A DNA stretch of 64,000 nucleotides from DATLWN01 sp964492895. Lineage in GTDB: Bacteria; Pseudomonadota; Zetaproteobacteria; Mariprofundales; Mariprofundaceae. The position numbers were made by a program, and so were the translations under genes. The DNA lies in the NCBI GenBank assembly GCA_964492895.1, contig CAZBLR010000001.1, positions 110,025 through 174,024 on the forward strand, given 5' to 3'. This document shows, in pieces, positions 1 through 8,644 of the stretch. The first letter of the stretch is position 1. The number at the start of each line of letters is the position of its first letter. A model generated the notes under the pieces. The model was not told the origin of the DNA. It saw nothing but the letters and a program-made list of their open reading frames with translations, and did no database searches.

Positions 1-891
1 GCTGTCCTGCCAGCGCAGGCCGACCGCCACCAGCCATGGGTTCTGGTCAAGTGCGAGCATGCCGGTGTGACGATAGGGAGACGCGCCGCCCTGGGCCTGA
101 ACGATGAGAGAAAAAAGCCTGTTGCTGACCGGGTGGAAGAACCTCCCTTCCCGGCCGATGGCAACGGACGCACGGGCATAGGCGCGATTGCTGATAAAGG
201 GAATTTCGTCCTTGCCGAACGGCTTGAAATACCATCCTTCGAGATGACCGAACCACGCATGGGTCCGAAAGGAATCGACCAGGCCGATGCCGCCGTCCCA
301 GGTGCCGCTGCTCCACCCGTCCCGGCGATTGGCCGTCGGTGCTTTCCCGCCCGCCACCAGGGCCAACGCATTGCTTCCGCCGCGCAATACTGGGAACTGG
401 AGACCCGCCGTGATATTGCCAAGCCTCCAGCCGGGGTGGCTGTCCCATGCCCCGGCCAAGGCGTAACCGTACCGGTTATTCGGACGATACGCCCTGTTGC
501 CATTGGGGAAGTGGAAGGCCTTGTGAAAGCCGTTGACCAGGCCGTCCATAAAACCCCCGGTCGGCAGCAGCAAGGGCAAATTCACATAGACCCCTGTCCT
601 GCCTAGGGACGAATGCAAGGTGATATTGGTCATGGACAGTTCCATGTCGGCCAGATATCGACCCGGCGCAGGTAACCCCTCCGCCAGGAAGATGCTGGCA
701 TAATGTTCCTGGATGCTGATGCGGTGACGCCGGCCGGCTTCCTGCAACGCATCGCTGGCCGTGAAGCCCATATAGCGCAGCATAAAAGGGTTCATCTGCA
801 CAACCGGAAGCGGGGCCGTCATTTCTGCCGCATCGGCCATGGCGGAACATGCGATCAGACAAAAGCACAATGGCATCGCCATATTGATCAT
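1..891 (-). CDS. DUF3187-like outer-membrane protein (3' end beyond the window)
   Basis: An open frame runs from ATG at 891 leftwards off the window edge, so the C-terminus is missing. About 297 residues are visible: a short hydrophobic signal-like N-terminus, then a segment beginning APLPVVQMNPF that resembles the start of DUF3187 proteins (usually LPVRNQNP). Alternating aromatic/polar stretches follow, as in an outer-membrane beta barrel. A GGTGGG-like ribosome site precedes the ATG. Function of the family is unknown to me; the family assignment is from memory of its N-terminal motif. A porin-like or surface protein of another family remains possible. Confidence 0.55.
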   Translation of the reverse strand, partial: MINMAMPLCFCLIACSAMADAAEMTAPLPVVQMNPFMLRYMGFTASDALQEAGRRHRISIQEHYASIFLAEGLPAPGRYLADMELSMTNITLHSSLGRTGVYVNLPLLLPTGGFMDGLVNGFHKAFHFPNGNRAYRPNNRYGYALAGAWDSHPGWRLGNITAGLQFPVLRGGSNALALVAGGKAPTANRRDGWSSGTWDGGIGLVDSFRTHAWFGHLEGWYFKPFGKDEIPFISNRAYARASVAIGREGRFFHPVSNRLFSLIVQAQGGASPYRHTGMLALDQNPWLVAVGLRWQDS

Positions 892-913
892 CCGCTTGCC
901 CACCATGGCTGGA

Positions 914-1513
914 CTATAGACGGAAAGCCATATGGTTGTGGAAAACTAGGCTTGCCTGCCCCTGGCGCACGGCGAGGCGGCTCCAGCAGGCGTAGGGCAT
1001 GGCAAGACGGCGCGTGGTGGCGACCGGCGCCCCCAGCACGTGCGCGATCAGCATGCGCAGGCTGCCCGAATGCGCCACGACCAGCATGCGCCCCCCCTCG
1101 CCTTCGGAGGACAAATCGGACCAGAAGGACGCGACCCGCGCCCGGAGCTCCTCCACCGTCTCCGCTCCGGGGATGTGCATGCCCTCGGGGTTGGCACGCC
1201 AGCGCTCCAGCTCGCCGGGAAAGCGGGCGCGGATGTCGTCGGCCGTCAGCCCCTCCCAGACGCCGTAGCGCATCTCGGCCAGGCGCGGATCGATGACCAG
1301 AGGGATGCCCGCCCGCGCCGCCCAGTCCCGGGCCGGGCCCGCGCAGCGCGACAGCGGCGAGGCGACGATGCGTTCGACATCCCCGGCCAGTTCGGCCCAC
1401 ACCGCTTCCATGGCCGTGCGGCCCTCCGCGGTCAGCGGGTCATCGATCGTGCCCCGGTATTTGACGCCGCCCTCCAGCGCCCCGTGCCGCAACAGGTCCA
1501 CCCGCATCGCCAT
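914..1513 (-). CDS. Histidine phosphatase family protein (CobC/phosphoglycerate-mutase-like)
   Basis: The 199-residue product begins MAMRVDLLRHG, the RHG signature that carries the phospho-accepting histidine of the histidine phosphatase superfamily. The second catalytic histidine is in VVAHSGSLRMLI near residue 150, and ASPLSRC supplies the conserved arginine. Alpha-ribazole phosphatase (CobC) and broad phosphoglycerate-mutase-like phosphatases share this architecture, so the substrate cannot be fixed. No cobalamin genes are nearby. The start at 1513 is chosen over longer reading frames because the motif begins there and a G-rich ribosome site (GGGGGG) lies just upstream. Confidence 0.8.
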   Translation of the reverse strand: MAMRVDLLRHGALEGGVKYRGTIDDPLTAEGRTAMEAVWAELAGDVERIVASPLSRCAGPARDWAARAGIPLVIDPRLAEMRYGVWEGLTADDIRARFPGELERWRANPEGMHIPGAETVEELRARVASFWSDLSSEGEGGRMLVVAHSGSLRMLIAHVLGAPVATTRRLAMPYACWSRLAVRQGQASLVFHNHMAFRL

Positions 1514-1613
1514 CCCCCCCTTCGTGATCCGAGAATCGCCCCTGCCGCGGCAGGGATGAGAAACCATGCCCGATGCGCTAGCCTCGCGGCAACCGTCAGC
1601 AAAGGATATCCGC

Positions 1614-2231
1614 ATGAACGACGATTTCGATTCCAGCATCCCCTTCGATCCGAGCGATCCGCGCAACATCGAGGCCATGGGGCACGTCCGCGCCCTGCTC
1701 GAATACGTGGGCGACGATCCTGGGCGCGAAGGCCTCGTGGACACGCCCAAGCGCGTGCTGGCCGCGTTCAAGGAGTATTTCGCCGGCTACACCGAGGACC
1801 CGCGCGAGCACCTGATGAAGACCTTCGAGGAGGTCGAGGGCTACGACGAGATCGTGCTGGTCTCCGACATCGACGTGCACAGCCACTGCGAGCACCACCT
1901 GGCGCCCTTCGTCGGCAAGGCGCATGTGGCCTACATCCCCGACGGCCGGGTCGTCGGCCTGTCGAAGCTGGCCAGGGTCGTCGACGTCTTCGCCAAGCGC
2001 CTGCAGGTGCAGGAGAAGATGACCATGCAGATCGCGCAGGTCATCGAGGAGGTGCTGCAGCCGAAGGGCGTGGCCGTGGTCATCCAGTGCCAGCACTTCT
2101 GCATGTGCCACCGCGGCGTGCGCAAGCCCAATTCCTGGACCACGACCTCGAAGCTGACCGGCTCGTTCCTGAAGAATCCGGCCTCGCGCCAGGAGGTCTT
2201 CCGCCTGATCCAGATGCACAAGGGGGACTAG
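1614..2231 (+). CDS. folE: GTP cyclohydrolase I (FolE type)
   Basis: A 205-residue enzyme converting GTP to 7,8-dihydroneopterin triphosphate, the first step of folate and pterin synthesis. Zinc ligands of the type I family are visible: Cys92 and His95 in HSHCEHHLAPF and Cys163 in HFCMCHRG. The GREGLVDTPKR segment near residue 40 and the C-terminal KLTGSF block also match the family. ATG at 1614 is preferred over an upstream ATG at 1566 because AAAGGA sits 7 nt before it and the length matches FolE. Confidence 0.93.
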   Translation: MNDDFDSSIPFDPSDPRNIEAMGHVRALLEYVGDDPGREGLVDTPKRVLAAFKEYFAGYTEDPREHLMKTFEEVEGYDEIVLVSDIDVHSHCEHHLAPFVGKAHVAYIPDGRVVGLSKLARVVDVFAKRLQVQEKMTMQIAQVIEEVLQPKGVAVVIQCQHFCMCHRGVRKPNSWTTTSKLTGSFLKNPASRQEVFRLIQMHKGD

Positions 2232-2258
2232 GGCCTACAGGCCCTCTGAGCCGGAGGC

Positions 2259-2447
2259 CTATTCCGGCTTCTTTTGCGGCGGCGGCTGCACGAAATGGCG
2301 GATCATGAAATCCTCGTCCGCCGGCGACAGGTCGAAACGCCGGCAGGCCTCCTCGACGGCGGCCAGCGTATGCTCCCCCTGCTCGCCGATCCATTGCACG
2401 GCCCGGCGCAGCTCCTCGCCCTCGGGTAGCAGCAGATGCTTGGTCAT
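2259..2447 (-). CDS. Small conserved-looking hypothetical protein, 62 aa
   Basis: A 62-residue protein starting MTKHLLLPEGEELRRAVQW, converging on folE with 27 nt between the stops. A clear GGGAGGG ribosome site lies 5' of ATG 2447. The composition is helical and charged, with no signal peptide, no membrane segment and no cysteines; it ends in a proline/lysine-rich tail. I do not recognise the family. A GGGCC/GGCCC hairpin in the folE-to-gene gap (2229-2245) could end transcription from either side but has no strong T-run. Confidence 0.6.
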   Translation of the reverse strand: MTKHLLLPEGEELRRAVQWIGEQGEHTLAAVEEACRRFDLSPADEDFMIRHFVQPPPQKKPE

Positions 2448-2565
2448 GCGCCCTCCCGTCACATCGATCCGCCGGTCATCGCTAGCATAGACCGTCGCAT
2501 CGCTCCGGACATTGAAAAACCGCAGGCTTCTGCAATATTGGTTCCATGGACAGGAACGATCCCGC

Positions 2566-3513
2566 ATGCTGACGATCTTCCGGCTGGAGGATGGGCATCT
2601 CGCACAGGTGCCTGCAGACGACAGGGCCCCGTTGCCGGACGACGCCATCTGGATCGACCTCGTCGACCCCACCGCGGAGGACCGCCTGCTGGTCGAGCGC
2701 GCCTACCACGTACACCTGCCGAGCGCCGAAGAGCTGATCGAGATCGAGGCCAGTTCCCGCTTCTTCCGCGACGACGACGGCCTGCACATCCACTCGGTGT
2801 TCCTGCACGAGTTCGAGGACACGACGGTCAACGTCGCCGCCGCCTTCATCCTGAATCAGGATCGCCTGTTCACGCTGCATGAGCAGGAGCTGGCCACCTT
2901 CCGCCTGTTCCGGCAGGCCGCCCACCGCCAGCCGGACATCGCCACCGATGCCACGAGCATCCTGCTCAGCCTGTTCGAGAACAAGGTCGACCACCTGGCC
3001 GACGCGCTGGAAACGGTGTACACGGGGCTCGAGCCGGTCAGCCAGGTGGTGCTCGGGCGCAAGGACACCGGGATGGAGGTGCTGCTCGCCGATATCGCCC
3101 GCTTCGAGGACATCACCGGCAAGGTGCGCCTGAGCCTGCTCGACGCCCAGCGTGCCCTGACCTTCGTCGAACGCAATTCGCAACTCGGCTCCGAGACCCT
3201 GGAACAGGCGCAGGAACTGCTGCGCGACATCGATTCGCTGATGCCGCACACGGCCTTCCTGTTCGACAAGGTCAACTTCCTGATGGGGGCCGTGCACGGC
3301 TTCACCAACATCGAGCAGAACCAGATCATCAAGATCCTGTCGGTCGCCGCCGTGGTGTTCCTGCCACCGACGCTGATCGCCAGCATCTACGGCATGAACT
3401 TCCATTTCATCCCGGAACTCGGCTGGCGCTACGGCTACGTGATGGCGCTGGTGCTGATGGTCATCAGCGGCCTGATGCCGGTGTGGTACTTCCGGAAGAA
3501 GGGCTGGCTGTGA
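2566..3513 (+). CDS. corA: Magnesium/cobalt transporter CorA
   Basis: A 315-residue inner-membrane Mg2+ channel. The YGMNF signature that lines the pore entrance is in the C-terminal part, followed by the periplasmic loop HFIPELGW and a second transmembrane helix ending YFRKKGWL, very close to E. coli CorA throughout (DLVEP-like start, IEASSRFFRDDDGLHIHS, NFLMGAVHGFTNIEQN). ATG 2566 is chosen because MLTIFRLEDG aligns with the E. coli start; an in-frame upstream ATG at 2512 would add 18 unlike residues. The 3' end overlaps the convergent YchJ-like gene by 50 nt. Confidence 0.95.
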   Translation: MLTIFRLEDGHLAQVPADDRAPLPDDAIWIDLVDPTAEDRLLVERAYHVHLPSAEELIEIEASSRFFRDDDGLHIHSVFLHEFEDTTVNVAAAFILNQDRLFTLHEQELATFRLFRQAAHRQPDIATDATSILLSLFENKVDHLADALETVYTGLEPVSQVVLGRKDTGMEVLLADIARFEDITGKVRLSLLDAQRALTFVERNSQLGSETLEQAQELLRDIDSLMPHTAFLFDKVNFLMGAVHGFTNIEQNQIIKILSVAAVVFLPPTLIASIYGMNFHFIPELGWRYGYVMALVLMVISGLMPVWYFRKKGWL

Positions 3514-3964
3514 CCCGCTTGCCGCAGCAATGCTTGAGCTTGCGGCCGCTGCCGCAGGGGCAGGGCTCGTTGCGGCCGACGTCTCGAAGCTGCAGGTCTC
3601 CGTCCACATAGAGCCAGCGGCCGCCCTGGTGCACGAAGCGGCTGGTCTCGTGCAGCTGCCTGACGCGCCCGGCCTCGCGGAAGGCGGCCACGAATTCGAC
3701 CGTTCCCTCGCTGTCGCCGGCCTGACCGCCATCGCAATGCAGCACCCTCAGCCCCAGCCAGCGGGTCGGGCCGCCGAGCTCCTGCGGGCAGGTGTCGGGA
3801 TGCCAGGTGGCACGCAGGTAGGCCGTATCGCCGAGCACATAGGCCGCATAGCGCGCGCGCATCAGGGCTTCGGCCGTTGCGGCGGCCTTGCCGGCATGCA
3901 GCGGCCCGCAGCAGGCGGACAACGCCCTGCCGGAACCGCAGGGGCAGCGCTCCTCAGTCGCCAT
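3464..3964 (-). CDS. YchJ family SEC-C protein (UPF0225)
   Basis: A 166-residue protein with two zinc-binding SEC-C motifs. One is at the N-terminus (CPCGSGRALSACC) and one near the C-terminus (CPCGSGRKLKHCC), bracketing the NTF2-like YchJ central domain. The layout matches the UPF0225/YchJ family, whose role is not established. The start overlaps the YcgN gene by 11 nt, so translation is probably coupled in a YcgN-YchJ unit. The C-terminal tail beyond the second motif overlaps corA in the opposite strand and may be dispensable. Confidence 0.85.
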   Translation of the reverse strand: MATEERCPCGSGRALSACCGPLHAGKAAATAEALMRARYAAYVLGDTAYLRATWHPDTCPQELGGPTRWLGLRVLHCDGGQAGDSEGTVEFVAAFREAGRVRQLHETSRFVHQGGRWLYVDGDLQLRDVGRNEPCPCGSGRKLKHCCGKRVTASPSSGSTTPASGR

Positions 3965-4415
3965 CGGTGTCCATGATGTAATCCGGCCAGCACGCCTCCG
4001 GCACCGTATCCACCGCGATGCTGCGCCCGCGCATCGACATGCCGGCGGCATGCACCGTTTCCGGGTCTCCACTGACCAGCGGATGCCAGGCCGGCAGCGG
4101 TTTTCCCTCGGCGCGCAGGCGGTAGGCGCAGCTGGCCGGCAGCCAGCGCATCTGCGCAGGCGACAGCGCACGGATCGACAGGCAATCGGGCACCGCCTGC
4201 TGCCGGTGTTCGTAATCGCGGCAGCGGCAGGACGCATCGTCGAACAGCCGGCAGGCAATGACGGTGTACAGCGCCTCGCCCGTATCCTCGTCCTCGAACT
4301 TGTGCATGCAGCACCGGCCGCAGCCGTCGCACAGTTGCTCCCATTCGTCGTCGTTCAATGCCTGCAGGGGCTTGTCCGCGATGGTCACCGCCCGGCTCGC
4401 ATCAGTCGCCGCCAT
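3954..4415 (-). CDS. YcgN family cysteine cluster protein (UPF0260)
   Basis: A 153-residue protein with the family pattern CDGCGRCC, then CRLFDD..CRCRDY and PDCL, a likely metal or Fe-S site. Length equals that of E. coli YcgN. ATG 4415 (MAATDAS) is used; a longer frame from 4448 is possible but would sit further inside the upstream GGCT gene. It overlaps that gene by 14 nt and the following YchJ gene by 11 nt, which indicates a tightly coupled three-gene operon. Biochemical function is unknown. Confidence 0.85.
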   Translation of the reverse strand: MAATDASRAVTIADKPLQALNDDEWEQLCDGCGRCCMHKFEDEDTGEALYTVIACRLFDDASCRCRDYEHRQQAVPDCLSIRALSPAQMRWLPASCAYRLRAEGKPLPAWHPLVSGDPETVHAAGMSMRGRSIAVDTVPEACWPDYIMDTDGD

Positions 4416-4899
4416 AGATCGCGCACTCCACCGCATGCCGGTCGGCATCGGGATCGGCCATGCTGTCGACGGCCTCGATGCGGCGGATGTAATCGACCGG
4501 CAGACCGTGCTCGCGCGCCCCGTGCAGCACGTGCCGCTTGTACCAGTCGAAGGGCTTCAACGCCTCGTCGATATGCGTGGCCTGGTAGAGGAAGGCATCC
4601 AGCTGCCCGCCCCGGCGCGCGGCCACACGCACCTGCCGTTGCGCATAACCGGAACCGAGGCCTTCGATGCGGTCGAGCATGGGCTTCTCACGCGCATCGA
4701 TGCGGAACACCACACCGACCACCGTATCCGCAGGCGTACCGGTGCAGAACGCGTCGCACTTGGCCGAACCGTCCGTGCCCGCCTTGTGGAAGGCCAGCCG
4801 GTACCCGGCCAGCTCGGCCACGTCCACGTGCGCCACGACATCCAGCCGGGCACCGAGGCGCGGCGTGGACATGTTCGAACCGTAGGCGAAATACAGCAT
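4402..4899 (-). CDS. Gamma-glutamylcyclotransferase-like protein
   Basis: The 165-residue product opens MLYFAYGSNMS, the YGSN substrate-binding loop of the GGCT/AIG2-like fold, and has the catalytic glutamate candidate in LDRIEGLG. Family members release 5-oxoproline from gamma-glutamyl peptides or act on related gamma-glutamyl amines. It is the first gene of a minus-strand unit with the YcgN and YchJ genes. The exact substrate cannot be inferred. Confidence 0.82.
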   Translation of the reverse strand: MLYFAYGSNMSTPRLGARLDVVAHVDVAELAGYRLAFHKAGTDGSAKCDAFCTGTPADTVVGVVFRIDAREKPMLDRIEGLGSGYAQRQVRVAARRGGQLDAFLYQATHIDEALKPFDWYKRHVLHGAREHGLPVDYIRRIEAVDSMADPDADRHAVECAIYGGD

Positions 4900-4929
4900 C
4901 CATTCAGCATACCCGATGGCGACGGGCGT

Positions 4930-6837
4930 TTACACCCCGGCCAGTTCCTCAAGTTTGGCCTCCAGATCCTCCCAGCGCCCATACGCTGCGGCCAGCTCCG
5001 TCTCGATGGCGGCCAGGCGCTGCTGGTCGGCCTGGAAGCCGTCGGCATCGCGGGCGAAGTATTCCGGATCGCAGAAGCGCTGCTCGATCGCCGCCTTCTC
5101 GGCCTCCATCGCCTCGATGCGCCCGGGCAGGCCGTCCAGCTCACGCTGCTCGTGGTAGGGCAGCTTCCTCGCAGGCCGGCTCGGACGCGCCTCGGCCTTA
5201 TCCCTCTTTTCGGGCTGCACAGCAGGCTGTGGCGCCTGCCTGGCCTTCCAGGCGGCGTAATCCGACCAGCCGCCGGCCACCGGCACGATGCGCCCGTCCC
5301 CCTCGAAGGCCAATATGCGGCTGACGACGCGGTCCATGAAGGCCCGGTCATGGGATACCAGGATCACCGTGCCGTCGTAATCGGCCAGCGCATGCTCCAG
5401 CACGCTCAGGGTACCGATGTCGAGATCGTTGGTCGGCTCGTCGAGCACCAGGAGGTTCGCCGGCTGCAGCAGCAGGCGCGCCAGCAGCAGGCGCCCGCGC
5501 TCCCCGCCCGACAGGGCGGCCACGCGCGTGTTCAGCCGTTCCTTGTCGAACAGGAAGTCCTGCATGTAGCCGACCACGTGCCTCGGGTGCACGCCCGCCA
5601 CATACACGTACTGCCCGCCGTCGGGCAGCAGCACATCCTTGAGCCGCAGCTCGGGATCCAGCGCGCGCATCTGCTCGAGGAAGGCAGGCACCAGGCGCGC
5701 GCCGTGGCGGATGCGTCCCTCGTCGGGCTGCATCTGGCCCAGCAGCAGGTTCAGCAGCGTCGTCTTGCCGATGCCGTTCGGGCCCACGAGGCCGATGCGG
5801 TCGCCGGCCATGATCTTCAACTCCAGGTCGCGGACGATGGTCTTGCCGCCGAGGTGGTGCGTCAGGCCCGTCGCCTCGATCAGCATCTTGCCCGGCTTGA
5901 TGCCGGAGGCGACGCGCAGCTCCACGTCGCCGCCGCGCAGCCGCCGGGCGGCGCGCTGCTCGCGCAGGTGCTCGAGGCTGCGCACCCTACCTTCGTTGCG
6001 CGTGCGCCGGGCCGGGATGCCCTGGCGGATCCAGCGCTCCTCCTGCGCCAACAGCTTGTCGAAACGGGCGTGCTGCCGCTCCTCGACGGCCAGCATCTGG
6101 GCCTTCTTGTCCAGGTACTCGGCATAGCTGCACGGGAAATGCGCAAGCCGCCCGCGATCGAGTTCGATGACCTCCTCGGCCACGGCATCGAGGAAGTAGC
6201 GGTCGTGGGTGATGAACACCACGGCGCCGGGGAAGGAGGCCACGAAATCCTCCAGCCATTCGATCGAGGCCACGTCCAGATGGTTGGTCGGCTCGTCCAG
6301 CAGCAGCACGTCGGGCTCGGCCACCACGGCGCGGGCCAGCGCCACGCGCCGTTGCCAGCCGCCGGACAGGCTGCCGACGTCGACGTGCGGCGTAAGCCCC
6401 AGCCGCGAGATCGCGGTTTCGATGCGTGTCCAGTACTGCCAGGCGCCACCCTGCTCGAGTTCGGCCTGCAGCCTGGACACCCGGTTCAGCGCCGCCTCAT
6501 CGGCCCCCTGCTCCAGGGACTGCAGGGCATGGTCGTACTCGCCCAGCATCGCCGCCACGCGCTCCAGCCCCGAGGCCACGACCGCGAACACGGACTGGCC
6601 CGCCTCGTAATGCGGTGCCTGAGGCAGGTAGGCCACGCGCGTGCCGCTGCGCAACGTCATCTCGCCGCTATCGGCCTCCACCTGGCCGGCCATCAGCTTC
6701 AGCAGCGTGGACTTGCCCTCGCCGTTGCGGCCGATCAGGCCGATGCGTGCGCCGCGCATCACCGTCAGCGACACGTCGTCGAACACGACCTGGGGACCGA
6801 AGGCCTTGTGGATATGGTTCAGGGTCAGTACCGGCAT
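4930..6837 (-). CDS. uup: ABC-F type ATPase, Uup family
   Basis: A 635-residue soluble protein with two ABC ATPase domains and no membrane segments. The first has Walker A GRNGEGKST, signature LSGGWQRR and Walker B LLLDEPTNHLD; the second has GPNGIGKTT, LSGGERGR and LVLDEPTNDLD. Between them lies the long ABC-F linker with RRTRNEGRVRSLEHLREQR, and a coiled-coil C-terminal tail starts near residue 545, as in Uup. ABC-F proteins act on the ribosome; Uup is also tied to branched DNA intermediates and transposon excision. Confidence 0.9.
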   Translation of the reverse strand: MPVLTLNHIHKAFGPQVVFDDVSLTVMRGARIGLIGRNGEGKSTLLKLMAGQVEADSGEMTLRSGTRVAYLPQAPHYEAGQSVFAVVASGLERVAAMLGEYDHALQSLEQGADEAALNRVSRLQAELEQGGAWQYWTRIETAISRLGLTPHVDVGSLSGGWQRRVALARAVVAEPDVLLLDEPTNHLDVASIEWLEDFVASFPGAVVFITHDRYFLDAVAEEVIELDRGRLAHFPCSYAEYLDKKAQMLAVEERQHARFDKLLAQEERWIRQGIPARRTRNEGRVRSLEHLREQRAARRLRGGDVELRVASGIKPGKMLIEATGLTHHLGGKTIVRDLELKIMAGDRIGLVGPNGIGKTTLLNLLLGQMQPDEGRIRHGARLVPAFLEQMRALDPELRLKDVLLPDGGQYVYVAGVHPRHVVGYMQDFLFDKERLNTRVAALSGGERGRLLLARLLLQPANLLVLDEPTNDLDIGTLSVLEHALADYDGTVILVSHDRAFMDRVVSRILAFEGDGRIVPVAGGWSDYAAWKARQAPQPAVQPEKRDKAEARPSRPARKLPYHEQRELDGLPGRIEAMEAEKAAIEQRFCDPEYFARDADGFQADQQRLAAIETELAAAYGRWEDLEAKLEELAGV

Positions 6838-6904
6838 GGCGCGCAGTGTAGGCCCTGCTCACACGAATTTCGATGGCATCGCTCAGGGACGGCGAACGGC
6901 CGGC

Positions 6905-7711
6905 TCAGACGGCGAAGCGGGACTCCGTCAACGACTCGTCATCGACGGCAGCGGGGCCGGTGGCGCTGCCCAGCTGCCGCTCCATGGCCGCGCACACCTG
7001 CCAGTGCGTGAACTCGGCCAGGCTGCGCGGGGCATGGCCGCGCGCCGACAGGCGTGGCAGGAACGCCACCTCGACGCGGATCGCCGGGCCGCGCAGCAGG
7101 CGCAGCAGATGCGGCAGGAAATCGTCGTCGCCGATGAACGGCGCCAGCGGATGCAGCTCGCCGTCCGGCCCGAAGTAGCGCAATGCCACCGGCTGCACCC
7201 AGGCATCGGAGCGGGCCGCCGCCTCGAACAGGCGTGGCTGGAAACGGCGCATCGCACGGCCGTCGGTCGTGGTACCCTCGGGAAAGAGGCAGATGCCGCC
7301 GCCGAGGTGCAGACGCCGTCCCAGGGCCGTCAGCGCCTGCCGGAACGATTCCGGCGAGCCGCGGCGGATCAGCAGCGTGCCCGAACGGCGCAACAGGCTG
7401 CCGATCACCGGCCAGTCGGCCACCTCCTCCTTGGCCAGGAAGTCACCGTGCCAGACCGAGGCCAGCACCGGGATGTCGAGCCAGGAGATGTGGTTGGCCA
7501 CGACAAGGCCGTCGTCCCCCGGGCTTCCCTGCAGCACCACCTGCACGCCCAGGATGCGGCACACGCCCCTGTGCCACCACTGGAACAGGCGGCGCTGGAG
7601 CCGTGAATCATGGCGTGGACGACGGAAGAACAGCACGGCCAGCGGAAAGGCCGAGGCGATGTGCAGGGCCAGCCAGCCGCCGCGCCACACGGCGCGCAGC
7701 ATGGCGATCAC
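6905..7711 (-). CDS. Lyso-ornithine-lipid / 1-acylglycerol-3-phosphate acyltransferase (OlsA/PlsC-like)
   Basis: A 268-residue membrane-associated acyltransferase. The catalytic NHISWLD (HX4D) motif and the FPEGTTTDG acyl-acceptor motif of the PlsC family are both present, after a hydrophobic N-terminal anchor. The gene overlaps the preceding OlsB-like gene by 4 nt. That pairing is the basis for calling it OlsA, which would add the second acyl chain in ornithine lipid synthesis. By sequence alone it could equally be a PlsC paralog acting on lysophosphatidate. Confidence 0.75.
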   Translation of the reverse strand: MIAMLRAVWRGGWLALHIASAFPLAVLFFRRPRHDSRLQRRLFQWWHRGVCRILGVQVVLQGSPGDDGLVVANHISWLDIPVLASVWHGDFLAKEEVADWPVIGSLLRRSGTLLIRRGSPESFRQALTALGRRLHLGGGICLFPEGTTTDGRAMRRFQPRLFEAAARSDAWVQPVALRYFGPDGELHPLAPFIGDDDFLPHLLRLLRGPAIRVEVAFLPRLSARGHAPRSLAEFTHWQVCAAMERQLGSATGPAAVDDESLTESRFAV

Positions 7712-8487
7712 CGGGCTCCCATGGCCTGCTGCACCTGGAAATGGCGGGCATAGCGGGCATCCAGGCGCTTCACGTCCAGCAGCACGAACACGTCGGCGAC
7801 ATTGAAGTCCTGATCCCAGTAAGGCTCGCCGCCGATCTCGGCCCCGAGGCGTAGATAGGCCTTGAGCAGCGGCGGCACCATCGGCGCCAGACTGGCATCG
7901 ACCGGTCGCGGCGGATACGGCAGCAGCGGCGTCACCCGCCGCGCCGGCGGCGCCATATGGCGCTGGCGCAGGCGCTGCATGACGGCCTGAGCCTGCACGC
8001 CGCCGTCATCCAGACCGATGCTGGCGCAGCCGATCAGGTAGTCGTATCCCCGCGATTCGAGAAACTGGGAGATGCCCTTCCACAGCATGGTGATGGCTGA
8101 GCCGTTGCGGTAGTCGGCATGCACGCAGGTGCGGCCGATCTCCATGAAGCGCCCGGGCATGTCGAGGACATGGGTCAGGTCGAACTCGGTGGCCGAGTAG
8201 AAGCCGCCCGTCTTCGCCAGCTGTTCCGAGGTCAGGATACGGGTGCTGGCCACCACACGGCCGTTGTCGCCATCCCGGACCAGCACGTGCTGGCAATACG
8301 GATCGAAGCGGTCGTGGTCGATGCCGTCGATGCTGTTGTGCAGCGTCGCGCCCGACTCGCGGGCGAACACGTCATAGCGCAGGGCCTGCGATTCGAGCAC
8401 CTCGGATGCACAGCCCGCCATGCCCACGCTGAGCCGGGTGCTCCGGCTGGCTTTGAGAACCTGCGCCTTTCTGACCAGTGCCGTCAT
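7708..8487 (-). CDS. OlsB-like N-acyltransferase (ornithine lipid synthesis)
   Basis: A 259-residue GNAT-fold protein of the hemolysin/OlsB type (Acetyltransf_5). Recognisable blocks are LRYDVFARE, DHFD-like DHDRFDPYCQHVLV, and EIGRTCVHADYRNGSAITMLWKGI. OlsB transfers a 3-hydroxyacyl group to the alpha-amino group of ornithine. ATG 8487 follows an AGGGGG site. It overlaps the OlsA/PlsC-like gene, so the two make a plausible phosphorus-free membrane-lipid operon. No PHO box was found upstream. Confidence 0.75.
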   Translation of the reverse strand: MTALVRKAQVLKASRSTRLSVGMAGCASEVLESQALRYDVFARESGATLHNSIDGIDHDRFDPYCQHVLVRDGDNGRVVASTRILTSEQLAKTGGFYSATEFDLTHVLDMPGRFMEIGRTCVHADYRNGSAITMLWKGISQFLESRGYDYLIGCASIGLDDGGVQAQAVMQRLRQRHMAPPARRVTPLLPYPPRPVDASLAPMVPPLLKAYLRLGAEIGGEPYWDQDFNVADVFVLLDVKRLDARYARHFQVQQAMGAR

Positions 8488-8644
8488 CGTCGCCCCCTGA
8501 GTGCGGATGCGTGCAACGTAGGTAACGCGCATGTCATCGCGGAGGCAGGGGCATGACACCTTCATGACCGGCGTGCGGCATCACGAATACACGGCGCATC
8601 AAGCTGGCCTATACTCCCTGCACGTTTCCGAATCGGGAGGCCGC

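Noticed and set aside
4258..7011. Very long plus-strand open frame (917 codons) opposite uup
   Set aside because: It is antisense to clearly coding uup, GGCT and YcgN genes; its composition is that of a high-GC shadow frame.
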